Shown here: one piece after another, positions 44,688 to 54,134 of the stretch
How positions within the stretch are numbered: the stretch's first letter is position 1
Layout: each line of letters starts with the position of its first letter
NCBI GenBank assembly: GCA_963791905.1
Contig: CAWBTX010000006.1
Span: forward strand, 744,001 to 808,000
Length of the DNA stretch: 64,000 nt
Reading direction: 5' to 3'
DNA from: Gaiellasilicea sp963791905
GTDB taxonomy: Bacteria > Actinomycetota > Thermoleophilia > Gaiellales > Gaiellaceae
Program-made: the position numbers and the translations under genes
Notes under the pieces: generated by a model
Database searches by the model: none
Told to the model about the DNA's origin: nothing
The model's input: only the letters and a program-made list of their open reading frames with translations

Positions 44688-45017
44688 GTGGACGCTGCTG
44701 AGCGCAAGGAGATCCTGAGCCGCTATATGGACCACAGCCGTCGCTTCGAGGCGGCCGCGGCGCGGCGCTCGAATGCCACGGCCGAGGTGATCCCGTTCAC
44801 CGCCCCGCTCCGCGAGCTCGAGCAGGAGCCGACGATGCGCGAGATCGAGGTGCTTCAGCTCGTCGCCGACGGCCTCGTGAACCGCGAGATCGGCGAGCGT
44901 CTCTTCCTGTCGGAAGAGACGGTGAAGTCACACGTCCGCCATCTGCTTGCGAAGCTTCAAGCGCGCAGCAGAGCCCACGCCGTAGCGGTTGGCTTCCGGC
45001 GTGGGCTCATTGCTTAA
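44688..45017 (+). CDS. small LuxR-type HTH regulator
   Basis: This 109-aa protein has no receiver domain: a charged N-terminal helix and a GerE/LuxR HTH at residues about 45-105 (TMREIEVLQLVADGLVNREI, LSEETVKSHVRHLLAKLQAR). GTG 44688 is the start. The signal input is unknown. An inverted repeat inside its 3-prime end may serve as terminator. Confidence 0.88.
   Translation: MDAAERKEILSRYMDHSRRFEAAAARRSNATAEVIPFTAPLRELEQEPTMREIEVLQLVADGLVNREIGERLFLSEETVKSHVRHLLAKLQARSRAHAVAVGFRRGLIA
44971..45008 (+). terminator. terminator-like hairpin at the end of the LuxR-type gene
   Basis: A perfect 12-bp inverted repeat GAGCCCACGCCG / CGGCGTGGGCTC with a 14-base loop lies within the last codons of the gene and is followed by ATTGCTTAAAGC. 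It could terminate transcription right at the stop codon. Confidence 0.5.
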
Positions 45018-45109
45018 AGCTTTCTGAGACCCACCGTTTCCACACCCTGTGGATATCCCCCGGACGAGGGATGCTTCCTAGGGGTGTAGACAGCAGGATT
45101 TGTCGGCTT

Positions 45110-45196
45110 CTACCAGGTCTTGCCGTTACCCGCGACTGAGGCGAGAACCATCAGCGTGCCGAGGAAGCCCGCGGCACGAACCTTCAGGCGAGTCAT
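45110..45196 (-). CDS. 28-aa hydrophobic peptide
   Basis: An ATG at 45196 with GGAGG six bases upstream encodes MTRLKVRAAGFLGTLMVLAS followed by VAGNGKTW, then TAG. A basic N-terminus, a hydrophobic core and a short polar tail suggest a signal-peptide-like or membrane peptide. A good promoter (TTGTAG, 17 bp, TAGAAT) lies just upstream on the same strand. I recognise no family, and expression is not proven. Confidence 0.6.
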   Translation of the reverse strand: MTRLKVRAAGFLGTLMVLASVAGNGKTW

Positions 45197-45231
45197 GTGA
45201 AACCTCCAGATCAGGGACTAACGGCGCGCCG

Positions 45232-45260
45232 ATTCTATACCCCTATCGGGGGAGCTACAA
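45232..45260 (-). promoter_or_regulatory. promoter of the 28-aa peptide gene
   Basis: On the minus strand TTGTAG (45260-45255) and TAGAAT (45237-45232) are 17 bp apart, with the peptide ATG about 36 bases beyond the -10 element. It is one of the best sigma-70-type promoters in the window. Confidence 0.7.
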
Positions 45261-45483
45261 GAGGCTTCGGCAGATTTTTGAGGAGTTCAGCGCCAGCTGG
45301 TGCGTTGTGTCCTCTGGGCGGTAGTTCTGTGGTCTCGGCCTGCGCTTGTTGGTCTGTTGTCGTCGCTTGCCGGATGATCGGCGCATGCCGAGTCGCCGGT
45401 TTGTTGATGATGGCTGCGATCGCAGGCGTCGCCGAACGACAGGGCGTCAGGCTGTTCACTCACGGCGGGAAGGAACTCTTGAC

Positions 45484-46640
45484 ATGTCGGTTGCGTTCCT
45501 GCCCTTTGTCTTCACTGCGGTCGCATTTGGTCCACTTGCGGCATTCATCGTCGGTGGGATCGCGGGACTGAGTGATTTCCGGCGGCCATACCTCCGTTGG
45601 GCCGTCTACACGCCGATCCGGGCATTGACGGGTGCTGCGGCCGGACTGGCGGCGATGACGATCTTCGAGCCGGTTCAACGGAGTTTGGCGTCATCCTGTC
45701 CGCGGCGTGTCTCGCGGCTATTGCGAATCTCGCGTGCGATGCGGCGCTCAATCTCGGCACGGCTCTTGTCCGCGGCGGAACGTCTCCGCTGCATTTACGT
45801 GCGTGCAATGGTCCGCCTGTTCTTCGTCGCGGTTCCGCTGTACGTTCCAGCAGTCGCGTTGCTCGTGTACGGCGTACGAGAAGTACTCGTTCGTCGCGAT
45901 CGGCGGCGTTCTTGGTTCCTGTCGTGGCTCTTCAACGTGTCATTCACCTTTATCAGGAACAGCGCGAGGCTGCGCGTCGCCTCGGCGAGGCGAATGCCAG
46001 TCTAGAGCGAGCGAATCTCTCCTTCGCATCGGCCCTCGTCGCGACTCTCGACGCTCGTGACCGTTACACAGCTGGTCACTCCGCTGCTGTTGCCATCTAC
46101 TCCCGAGATATCGCCAAGACGACTAGGACTGGACGAGGAACAGCAGCAGCGATGCTATGTGACGGGCCTGGTGCATGACATTGGAAAGGTCGGTTTTCCG
46201 GCCGGGCCTCTTGGAAAAGCCAGGAGCGCTTACGCTGGACGAGCGTCGACAGATGCAGGAGCATTCGGCGATCGGCGAGCGAATCCTCGCGAAAGTCGAC
46301 ACTTATCCTGAGGTTGCGCAGATCGTTCGTCATCATCACGAGCGTGTTGACGGCACGGGATATCCCGGATGGACTCAAGGGAGACGAGATCCCGCTGCTG
46401 TCCCGAATCATCGCGGTCGCAGATGCGTACAACGCGATGACGTCGGATCGACCTTATCGTGATGCTATGCCTAGCCGGGTCGCGCGACTGCGGCTCGCGC
46501 AAGCAGTCGAGTCTCAGTTCGACACGGCTGTCGTCGCAGCGTTCGAGGCGAACTCTGGCTGGCGCGGACGAGAGCTATCGAATGGGGCAGCGAGAGGACT
46601 TTCAGATCATGGACGCTCCGCGGCGGATGGACGTTGCTGA
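45484..46640 (+). pseudogene. HD-GYP domain protein (cyclic di-GMP phosphodiesterase type), heavily frameshifted
   Basis: Reading across at least seven frame changes reconstructs a protein of about 370 aa. It has an N-terminal membrane region (MSVAFLPFVFTAVAFGPLAA through LYVPAVALLVY), a coiled linker (LYQEQREAARRLGEANASLE), and a complete HD-GYP domain: LDARDRYTAGHSAAVAIYSR, GLVHDIGKVGFPA, HHERVDGTGYPDGL and IIAVADAYNAMTSDRPYR. All catalytic motifs are intact; only indels break it. The base composition is visibly less GC-rich than the surroundings. It is either a recently broken gene or a poorly sequenced stretch. Confidence 0.75.
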
Positions 46641-46649
46641 GGATGCTAC

Positions 46650-49218
46650 GAGGCTTGACGTGCAGGTGAGGCACGCGCAGAGCGGCGGCCGTCCGTGACG
46701 TGACCCGAAGTTTCTCAAGGATGTGACTGATGTGCACCTTCACCGTTGCTGTCTGCGATGAAGAGCCGGTGCCGATCTCGCGGTTGGAGCAGTCCCGCCG
46801 CGACCAGGGAGTAGTACTTCCGCTCACGCGGAGAGAGGCCTTCCCACGTCCCGCCGAAGCGGTGTCGCCTGGCTCGCGGCTTCCGCAAACAGCTCCAGAT
46901 CGCCGCGATCGACGAGCACGAGCAACATTTCCTCTCGCGTCTCGTCCGCTCGCAGCAGGACATCGTGCAAGTTCGAGGAGCATCCGCGATAAGCGGTGAT
47001 GAACACCTCGATGCGATAGTAGTTCCCGACTGAGGTCGGAGAGCTTCGACCGGGCGAGCCTGAAACGACGTCCGAATCGTGGCGATTGGCTGCCACGACT
47101 GCGCGAGCGGCACGCGCGACGCAGACCCGCCCTTCAACGCCACCTCGTCGACTACCAATGCCGACCTGGCAGTTGCGGCCAGCGCTCGGCTCGTCATCGC
47201 GGTCACAAGCAAGGCAACTGCTCGAGAAGCGATGAGTTCGCCATGGATAGAGCGGAGTGACGTCGCCGACTGGCCGTAGCGACTCCGGTGACAGCCTCCT
47301 TGAACCGACCCTGGGCCGATGAGCGATCGCGATGCTGATGGCGATGGAGTTGATGATAGAAGGTCGTCGCCGGTCGCCTGTCCGGCCGCCTCTGTCTCGT
47401 CAGCAACGCGTCGACGCGGTCAAAGCGGCCGAGAGCAAGCTCGACGATGGCCTCCATGAGACGAGCGTACGGGAGAACGAATCAAGCCGATAGTTGATGC
47501 GTCCTGAAGCTGTGCGGCAATGACGTTCGGGCTTCATCGACGTCGCCGCCGCTGGCAACCGTAAAGCCATATGCATTCCGGAAGGAACATCGTAGTAAGG
47601 GGTTGCGAACGAGAGTGGAGCAGACGGTAAACCCGCCGTGCCTCCCGAAGGTCGGGCGGTGTTCCGAATCGCATGGAGAACGAGCACAGCAGCTGCAAAC
47701 ATGGGCGACCAACCCTCGGTCATCGTCCGGCTCCGGGGTAAGCTGAGCAGGAGCCGAGGGCCTCCGGTAATTCAAGGTCGATCGCGGCTGCTAGCCTCGC
47801 CGAGCGCGGCAGCTTGAGCTTCAGACTGCAGCGACGTGCAGTCTCACGGGCCGATCGGTAGTAGGCGAAGGCCTCTCGCTCGCGATTCGCAGCATGGGCC
47901 GCTCGACCCGCCGCGGCGAAGGCGCGGCTTGCCCAGCCGTCGGTCGCGTGAAAGATTCTCTGCTGCTGCGAGGGCACCGCACTTCGGACTCGTGGAACTT
48001 ACCGTCCCTGAATAGCAATTCCGCGAGCTGCGAGATCGCGCTCCGGCCCCGAGATCGCTTGGCGCTGCCGTATGCGACCCAGTGCCTGAAGCGCCGCCGT
48101 GCGGCCCTCGCGAGAAGGTCGTCGAGGGAGGCTCGCAGCAGCGGGAGCAGTTGGTCGTCGATGCCGTATCGCTGGATCACACCGAAAGCTTCGTCCCAGT
48201 GTCGCTCGGCGATCAGCACCGTCGTTACTCGCTCGGCCTTTGCTCGCGTGTCTGGCGACGGCTCTTGCTCCAGCTTGTCGTCGCAAGAAAGGCCTCGAGC
48301 AGCGGGTGGAGCTCGAAATTCCCGTCTGCGTCGGTCGTGAGCCAGCCGGCGTCGATCACGTCGCGTAGCGCTTTCTCTTGCTCCTGTTGCCGGGAAGAGA
48401 CGCTCGACGAGCCGCCGCGACCTGATGCCTGCCACTGCGATCAAGCACATGCTGTCCTGGATGTCCGGCGGAAGCGCCTGGTACAGCTCTTCCGCGAGGT
48501 AGTCGTACAGCGCCTCTGGAAGGCCGGCCGTCATCCCTGACATCAGCGTCGGCTCGGGCGTGAGTGAGGCAAGGCCGACGACTGCCGGCCATCCGTCCGC
48601 GAGGGCTACCACGCCCGGCGTCGCGGGAGTGTCACGCATGACCTCGGCCGCCTCCTCGTGCGTCATCGCGAGGCTGTTTCGCCCGATCTCGAGCGCGTGC
48701 CCGTAGAGCAGGTCGCGGGCCGTGATCCATGGTGGCCGCTGCCGCGTGCACAGCAACGCGTTGATCGCCGAGTCGTGGACGAGCGCCGACACGAACTCCG
48801 ACGTCGTCTCGCGCTCGAGGACGTGCTGTGCGTCGTCGAACACGAGCCAGGCGTTTTCCGGCCACTCGGCCAGGTCCTCGACGAGGATCTCGGCGAGCGT
48901 GCCGAACTCCGCGTCGGGATTCTTCGTGATGCGCAGTCGCTCTTCGAGGCGACGGTTGCACTCTGGGAGGACGTCTGCCGCGGCGGCGGCAAGCCCGCGT
49001 GCCACCGACGCCACGTCGACCGCGGACGCCGAGACGCGATACCACGCGCGTGGCAGGTTCGCGGTCCACTGCCGTGCGAGCGTGGTCTTTCCATAGCCCG
49101 CCGGCGCGACGAGGAGCTTGATCCGTGCATTGGAGTCGTCGAGCAGGCGCGTCAGTCTGGGGCGCTCGATGATTCGGCGGCGCCCCGGTTGCAACTGGGT
49201 CGCAGTGCCATCTGTCAT
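46650..49218 (-). pseudogene. MalT-like LuxR-family ATPase regulator (LAL/STAND type), heavily frameshifted
   Basis: From ATG 49218 (MTDGTATQLQPGRRRIIERP) the first 300 codons are intact: Walker A LLVAPAGYGKTTLARQW, Walker B AWLVFDDAQHV, and a winged-helix segment ending near RRLVERLFPATG. After about 48390 the reading changes frame repeatedly through a TPR-like region (RAFAAAGRAAHAANREREAF, IVELALGRFDRVDALLTRQR). It ends in a LuxR HTH near 46680-46830 (GLSPRER, SNREIGT, TVKVHISHILEKLRVTSRTA). The total of about 855 codons matches full LAL regulators. It converges with the HD-GYP pseudogene. Confidence 0.72.
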
Positions 49219-49276
49219 TCGGGTAGGCGGTATGGAGCCGCCTCCTAACGCTAATGCCCAGCGCGCTCGGTGAATA

Positions 49277-49313
49277 GACACGCCCGCGGCCCCACAGGAG
49301 CCGCGGGCGTGTC
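49277..49313 (-). terminator. strong hairpin after the small LuxR gene
   Basis: A perfect 14-bp stem GACACGCCCGCGGC / GCCGCGGGCGTGTC with a nine-base loop lies four bases past the stop of the minus-strand gene at 49318. On that strand it is followed by TATTCACCG. Confidence 0.75.
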
Positions 49314-49317
49314 GCCG

Positions 49318-49584
49318 TCAGCTCCCCGGTCCTGCTGTGCCAGGGCCGAGGCTTTCCGCGAGAGGGTCGTCTCCGGTCTGGCTGCGGTAGGCGAGGGGGA
49401 TCTGTCGCCTCCTCGACACGCCGAGCTTCTGGCGCAGCGTGTCGCAATGAGCCTTGACCGTCCGAGGGGAGATGCCGAGCCGCTCGCTGACTTCCTCGTT
49501 CGAGCAGCCGGCCGCGATGAGCGCGATCACCTCACGCTGTCTGTCCGTAATCGGCGGTTGCCCGTGAGCCACGACGTTCACCAT
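49318..49584 (-). CDS. small LuxR-type HTH protein
   Basis: This 88-aa single-domain GerE-type regulator reads ITDRQREVIALIAAGCSNEE, then VSERLGISPRTVKAHCDTLR and QKLGVSRRRQIPLAY. It starts at ATG 49584. It lies just upstream of the LAL-type regulator gene in the same direction, with a strong hairpin between. It could be an independent regulator or a detached HTH. Confidence 0.85.
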   Translation of the reverse strand: MVNVVAHGQPPITDRQREVIALIAAGCSNEEVSERLGISPRTVKAHCDTLRQKLGVSRRRQIPLAYRSQTGDDPLAESLGPGTAGPGS

Positions 49585-49687
49585 GAATCGAGGTTAGGGC
49601 CGATCGTGCCGCGCTGCCATTGACCGGAAGGTGTATTCCGCGGCGTAATCTCGGGAGCTCACACGACGCGCCTATACGCTCAGCGGG

Positions 49688-50866
49688 ATGGGGGCGGGCG
49701 ATCTCCTGCTGCTGGACGTGCGGCCGCCGGGCGCCGAGCCGACGGACGTGCTCGTGCGCGACGGTCTGATCGCGTCCGTCGGCGAGCGGCCAACGGAATG
49801 GGACGGACCGGAGATCGCCGGTCGCGGACTCCTGCTTCTGCCGGGTCTCGTCGACGGCCATGCCCACGTCGACAAGACCCTGTGGGGCCAGCCCTGGCGC
49901 CCACACAGCGCCGGTCCCGGCCTCGCGTCACTGATCGCGAACGAGCGCGAGCAGCGGGCGACGCTGCCACCGGTCGTCGAGAGCGCGACTCGCGTTCTCG
50001 AGGCCTATGTCGCGGCGGGTACGGCGCACGTGCGCACCCACGTCGACGTCGACGTGGAGGTCGGGCTCGCCGGGATCGAAGGCGTGCTCGAGGCGGGTGA
50101 GCGCCTCGCCGGCCAAATCGACGTTCAGATCGTCGCGTTCCCGCAGTCCGGTTTGCTGGCGCGGCCGGGCACCGCGGAGCTGCTCGATCGAGCAATCGAG
50201 GCGGGCGCCGACCTGGTGGGCGGGCTCGACCCGGCCGGTCTCGACGGCGATGCGGAGGGCCACCTCGACGTCATCTTCGAGATCGCGGACCGGCGCGGAC
50301 GCGGGCTCGACATCCACCTGCACGACCCCGGCGCGCTCGGCCGGCGACAAGTCGAGCTGATCGTCGAGCGAACACGGAGCCTTGGCCTAGACGGACACGT
50401 CACGGTCAGCCACGCCTTCTGCCTCGCCGACGGGCCTGACGACGAGGTCGTGCCGCTCCTCGAGCGGCTTGCTGAGCGGCAGATCTCGCTGGCCACCGTC
50501 GCGCCTGGGAGCCGTCCGCCGCTGCCGCTCGCGAAGCTGCGAGAGCTCGGGGTCGACGTCTGCCTCGGCCAGGACGGAATCAGGGATCTGTGGTCGCCCT
50601 ACGGCGACGCGGACATGCTCTCGCGCGCGCACCTGCTGGCGTGGCGCTCGGGCTTCCGCCGCGACGAGGACATCGAGCTCGCCCTCGAGGCCGCGACACA
50701 CGGGGGCGCACGCGTCCTCGGGATCGAACGGTACGGGCTCGAGCCGGGGTGCACCGCGGATCTCGTGCTCGTCGAGGCCGACTGTGCCGCCGAGGCGGTT
50801 GTCGCGCATCCGCCGCGGGCGCTCGTGGTCAAGTCGGGCGTGAAGGTCGGAGGTCGAGATGCCTAG
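49688..50866 (+). CDS. amidohydrolase, cytosine-deaminase/isopropylammelide-hydrolase-like
   Basis: This 392-aa metal-dependent TIM-barrel hydrolase has metal ligands in VDGHAHVDKTLWG (HxH), IHLHDPG, VSHAFCL and the terminal Asp in LGQDGIRDLWSPYG. Flanking beta-sandwich residues are at both ends. The substrate is likely a cyclic amidine or aminopyrimidine, not identifiable here. TACGCT lies seven bases before the ATG, suggesting leaderless expression. The end overlaps the flavin oxidase start by eight bases, so the two act together. Confidence 0.9.
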   Translation: MGAGDLLLLDVRPPGAEPTDVLVRDGLIASVGERPTEWDGPEIAGRGLLLLPGLVDGHAHVDKTLWGQPWRPHSAGPGLASLIANEREQRATLPPVVESATRVLEAYVAAGTAHVRTHVDVDVEVGLAGIEGVLEAGERLAGQIDVQIVAFPQSGLLARPGTAELLDRAIEAGADLVGGLDPAGLDGDAEGHLDVIFEIADRRGRGLDIHLHDPGALGRRQVELIVERTRSLGLDGHVTVSHAFCLADGPDDEVVPLLERLAERQISLATVAPGSRPPLPLAKLRELGVDVCLGQDGIRDLWSPYGDADMLSRAHLLAWRSGFRRDEDIELALEAATHGGARVLGIERYGLEPGCTADLVLVEADCAAEAVVAHPPRALVVKSGVKVGGRDA

Positions 50867-51876
50867 CGCAGACGTCGAGGTCGTGGTGGTCGGCGCAGGC
50901 GTCATGGGCGTCGCGACGGCGCGGGCGCTCGCTCACGCGGGACGGGACACGCTCGTGCTCGAGCAGTTCGAGTTCGGCCACAAGCGCGGCTCGAGTCACG
51001 GCGCCTCGCGGATCGTCCGCCTGTCGTACCCGGAGGTGGCGTGGGTTCGCCTCGCCCAGGAGTCATTCCCTCTCTGGCGGGAGCTGGAGGCAGAGTGCGG
51101 AAAGCCGCTCCTGGAGCTGCACGGGACGCTCCTGCTCGGCGAGTGGGAGCCGAACCGCGACGCGCTCGCCGCCTGCGGCGTGGGGTTCGAAGTCCTTGAG
51201 GCGGCGGAGATCTCGCGTCGCTTCGGCGTCCAGGCGGCCGCCGGTGAGCGGGGCCTCTATCAGGCCGACGGCGGGATCGCGTACGCCGACCGGGCGCTGG
51301 AGGCGTTTTGCGACGGTGCCGTCGCCGCGGGTGCCGGCGGTGCAGGAGCGCACCCGCGTCGAGTCGATGGAGGAGGACGCCGACGGCGTGGTCGTCGCCG
51401 GCGTGCGCGCACGCGCAGCCGTGGTGACCGCGGGCTCATGGGCGCCGTCCCTCGTGGACCTCGACGCGACGCCGACGCGTGAGACGGCGTCGTACTTCTC
51501 GTTCGATGAGCCGGTTCCGTCGGTGATCGACACGCTCGGTGAGGCGGATCACGGGTACTCCCTCGTGGCCCCCGGCGTCGGGCTCAAGGCTGGGCTGCAT
51601 CAGAGCGGGCCTGTCGCCGACCCCGATGAGACGGGAGAGCCGGATGCCGGGATCGCCGAGCGCACGGCTGCGTGGCTGCACGGTCGTTTTCCGCGGGCGG
51701 GGGAGCTCATCGAGAGCGAGACGTGCCTGTACACGCGGCGCGCGGGCGATGAGTTTCTGCTCGAGCGGCGTGGGCGGGTCGTCGTCGGGTCCGCCTGCAG
51801 CGGGCACGGCTTCAAGTTTGCGCCGGTCATCGGCCGCCGGTTGGCGGCACTGGCCGACGAGGCGCTGGCGCTCTGA
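50859..51876 (+). CDS. FAD-dependent amine oxidase, monomeric sarcosine oxidase-like, with a single-base frameshift
   Basis: This flavoprotein of about 338 aa is of the DAO family. The N-terminal Rossmann motif is VVVGAGVMGVATARALAHAG, followed by KRGSSHGASRIVRLSYPE, a sarcosine-oxidase hallmark. After a frame change near 51335 it continues VQERTRVESMEEDADGVVVA and ends with CLYTRRAGDEFLLER and GSACSGHGFKFAPVIGR. The Cys in SACSGHGFKF is near the position used for covalent flavin binding in this family. One extra base explains the break. It probably oxidises an N-methyl or secondary amine, perhaps a product of the upstream amidohydrolase. Confidence 0.88.
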
Positions 51877-51877
51877 C

Positions 51878-52618
51878 CTAGCGGAAGAGGTCCCGCTCCG
51901 GGGGCATCAGCAGGTCTCGACCGCTCCCTTGCCCCGCCGCGGTATAGCCGCGGACGACGGCAGCGGGAGCGCCGCGCGTCTTGCCGAGGACGAGCTCAGC
52001 CGCGCCGGCGAGCTCGTCCCCGACGGCGATCTGCGTCGACTGCAGTTCGTATCCGGCCTGATCCCGGGTGCCGCGCAGGTCGAGCAAGGGAGCCAGCCCG
52101 GCGACGCCGAGGGCAACGTCGGTCGTCCCCTGGCGCCACGGACGGCCGAAGGAGTCGCTGACGATCACCGCCACACTGTTGCCCGTGCGGGCGTGGAGAC
52201 CGGCTCGGAGTCGAGCGGCCGAGTCGTCGGGATCGAGTGGCAGCAGCACCAGCGTGCCCGCGCCCTTGGCGTTCGAGGCGTCGACTCCCGCGGAGGCGCA
52301 GACGAAGCCATGGCGCGTCTCGGAGATGAGCAGCGGCGGACGGGACCGGACGATGCGGGCCGTCTCCCGCAGGATGACCTCGACGTGGCGTGGATCTCCG
52401 TCGCCTGCGAGGTCGAGCGCGCGCTGCGACGGTTCGACGTCGGCGAGGGCGACGACGCGACCCTCGGCCTTCGAGACGATCTTTTGCGCGACGACGACGA
52501 CGTCGCCGTCTGCGAGGCCGCCGGCACGGTCCGCGGCGGCTGCCAGCAGCGCGCTGAGGTCGTCTCCCGCCTCGACCTCCGGTATCCCCTCGAGTGCGAA
52601 GACCCTGAGCTCGGTCAA
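51878..52618 (-). CDS. cofE: coenzyme F420-0:L-glutamate ligase
   Basis: This 246-aa GTP-dependent ligase adds glutamates to F420-0. Diagnostic segments are VVVVAQKIVSKAEGRVVAL, SETRHGFVCASAGVDASNAK and VIVSDSFGRPWRQGTTDVAL. In mycobacteria the homologue FbiB carries a C-terminal FMN reductase domain; here it is absent, as in archaeal CofE. The TTG at 52618 overlaps the npdG stop (TTGA). It is the last gene of the F420 operon. Confidence 0.94.
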   Translation of the reverse strand: MTELRVFALEGIPEVEAGDDLSALLAAAADRAGGLADGDVVVVAQKIVSKAEGRVVALADVEPSQRALDLAGDGDPRHVEVILRETARIVRSRPPLLISETRHGFVCASAGVDASNAKGAGTLVLLPLDPDDSAARLRAGLHARTGNSVAVIVSDSFGRPWRQGTTDVALGVAGLAPLLDLRGTRDQAGYELQSTQIAVGDELAGAAELVLGKTRGAPAAVVRGYTAAGQGSGRDLLMPPERDLFR

Positions 52619-53232
52619 CGGAGGCCGGTGACCCGGATGCCGGCGTGCGTCTTGTACCGCTTGTTGACGTTCACGATCACCGCGGTCATACCCTCGAGCG
52701 CACGTGCGCTGGCGAGGGGGCCAGCGTCGACGGCACGGCCGGAGACGAGCGCTGCGGCAAGCTCGAGGGCGAGCCGCTTCGCGTCGGCGTCGTCGCCACA
52801 GACGAGCGCGTCCTCGTCCGGCGGTGCGCCGGAGAGGGTCGCGGCCGCGAGCGAGTGCAGGCCCGCAACCACCGGTGCGTCGAGCTCGTCCTGGGTGCGC
52901 TGCGCGACTGAGGAGGCCTTCGCCGACGGCTTCACGCCGTCCGGGCCGAAGGACAGCTCCGAGGCGACCGAGAGCACTGGTGTCGGGCCGATCGACTCGC
53001 GCAGCTCCCGGGCGGTGTCGACCGCGGCCTCGGCCTTCACCGCGAGCACGACCAGGTCGACGCCGCGGACGGCGTTCGCGTTCGTGGCGCCGGTTGCTCC
53101 GACGGCCGCAGCCGCCTCCTCGGCCCGCGCGGCGTCGCGCGACCCGACGACGACCTCGAGGCCGGCATCGACGAGCCGCTTGGCCACGGCCTGACCGAAG
53201 CTCCCTGTGCCGCCGACGACCGCCACCTTCAC
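52615..53232 (-). CDS. npdG: NADPH-dependent F420 reductase
   Basis: This 205-aa Rossmann-fold enzyme exchanges hydride between NADP and F420. It has VAVVGGTGSFGQAVAKRLVD (NADP loop) and VVGSRDAARAEEAA, whose Arg marks NADP preference, with PVVAGLHSLAAATLSG and LEGMTAVIVNVNKRYKTHAG typical of Fno/NpdG. The GTG at 53232 overlaps the cofD stop (GTGA). Placed inside the biosynthesis operon, it links the cofactor pool to NADPH. Confidence 0.92.
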   Translation of the reverse strand: MKVAVVGGTGSFGQAVAKRLVDAGLEVVVGSRDAARAEEAAAAVGATGATNANAVRGVDLVVLAVKAEAAVDTARELRESIGPTPVLSVASELSFGPDGVKPSAKASSVAQRTQDELDAPVVAGLHSLAAATLSGAPPDEDALVCGDDADAKRLALELAAALVSGRAVDAGPLASARALEGMTAVIVNVNKRYKTHAGIRVTGLR

Positions 53233-54134
53233 GCCGCTGCCTCCAGGACCGTCTCGGCGAGCCGCCTCGACGCCGCCAGGTCGGTCATCAGCGTGCTCGT
53301 GACGACCGCCCGGACTGCGAGCGGGCCGGTCGGATCCGCCTCGTCGACAACGAGGGCATCGATCAGCCCTTCGTAGCAGGACGCGACGTGCGCAGGTGAC
53401 GTCCCGCCCCGCAGCCGCGCGAGCATCCGGTCGGCCGGCCCTTTCACGGCCCGGCCGCCTACGAGCGGGCTGACCGCGACGCACGGGGCTCGGCGCGACG
53501 CGAGCGCGGCGCGAATGTCCCGCACCGCGAGGATCGGCCAGATGCTCACGAACGGGTTGCTCGGCGCGATGACGATCGTGTCCGCCCCCGTGAGCGCGTC
53601 GAGGACACCCGGTGCGGCAGCAGCCTCCCCGACGAACCTGACGCCGTCGACTTCGTCGCGGTGCCCGCGCCTCACGAACCAGTCCTGGAACGAGAAGCTC
53701 CCCGCAGGGGTGTCGATCCAGGTTCGCAGCTCGTCATCGGAGGCGGGCAGAATCGTCGACCGGATTCCGAGCGCGCTCGCGAGCCGCGCCGTGACCGCCG
53801 AGAGCGGCTCCCCCGAGCGCAACGCCTGTGTCCGCACGAGGTGGAGCCCGAGGTCCCTGTCGCCGAGGCGGAACCAGTCCTCGCCTCCGAGAGCGCTGAC
53901 GGTCTCGAGCGCCTGCCAGCTCTCGTCGGCGCGCCCCCAACCGCGTGTCTCGTCGTTCAGTCCGGCGAGCGCGTACAGGATGCTGTCGAGATCGGGGGAC
54001 ACCGCCAGCCCGAGGACGTCGAGGTCGTCGCCGACGTTGCCGATCACCGTCACGTTCGACGGCTCGACGGCGGCAACGAGGCCTCGCGCGAAGCAGGCGC
54101 CGCCGACTCCGCCCGAGAGCAGCGCGACCTTCAT
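53229..54134 (-). CDS. cofD: 2-phospho-L-lactate (or phosphoenolpyruvate) transferase CofD/FbiA
   Basis: This 301-aa enzyme joins the activated lactyl or enolpyruvyl phosphate to Fo, making F420-0 or its dehydro form. It begins MKVALLSGGVGGACFARGLV and contains VTVIGNVGDDLDVLGLAVSP and VIAPSNPFVSIWPIL, all typical of CofD. The ATG overlaps the cofC stop (ATGA). In actinobacteria the FbiA substrate is thought to be the phosphoenolpyruvate-derived one; the sequence does not decide. Confidence 0.94.
   Translation of the reverse strand: MKVALLSGGVGGACFARGLVAAVEPSNVTVIGNVGDDLDVLGLAVSPDLDSILYALAGLNDETRGWGRADESWQALETVSALGGEDWFRLGDRDLGLHLVRTQALRSGEPLSAVTARLASALGIRSTILPASDDELRTWIDTPAGSFSFQDWFVRRGHRDEVDGVRFVGEAAAAPGVLDALTGADTIVIAPSNPFVSIWPILAVRDIRAALASRRAPCVAVSPLVGGRAVKGPADRMLARLRGGTSPAHVASCYEGLIDALVVDEADPTGPLAVRAVVTSTLMTDLAASRRLAETVLEAAA

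Noticed and set aside
45197..45483. Open frames in the space between the 28-aa peptide and the HD-GYP gene
   Set aside because: No ribosome site, no recognisable protein and mixed frames; I see nothing convincing there beyond the minus-strand promoter.
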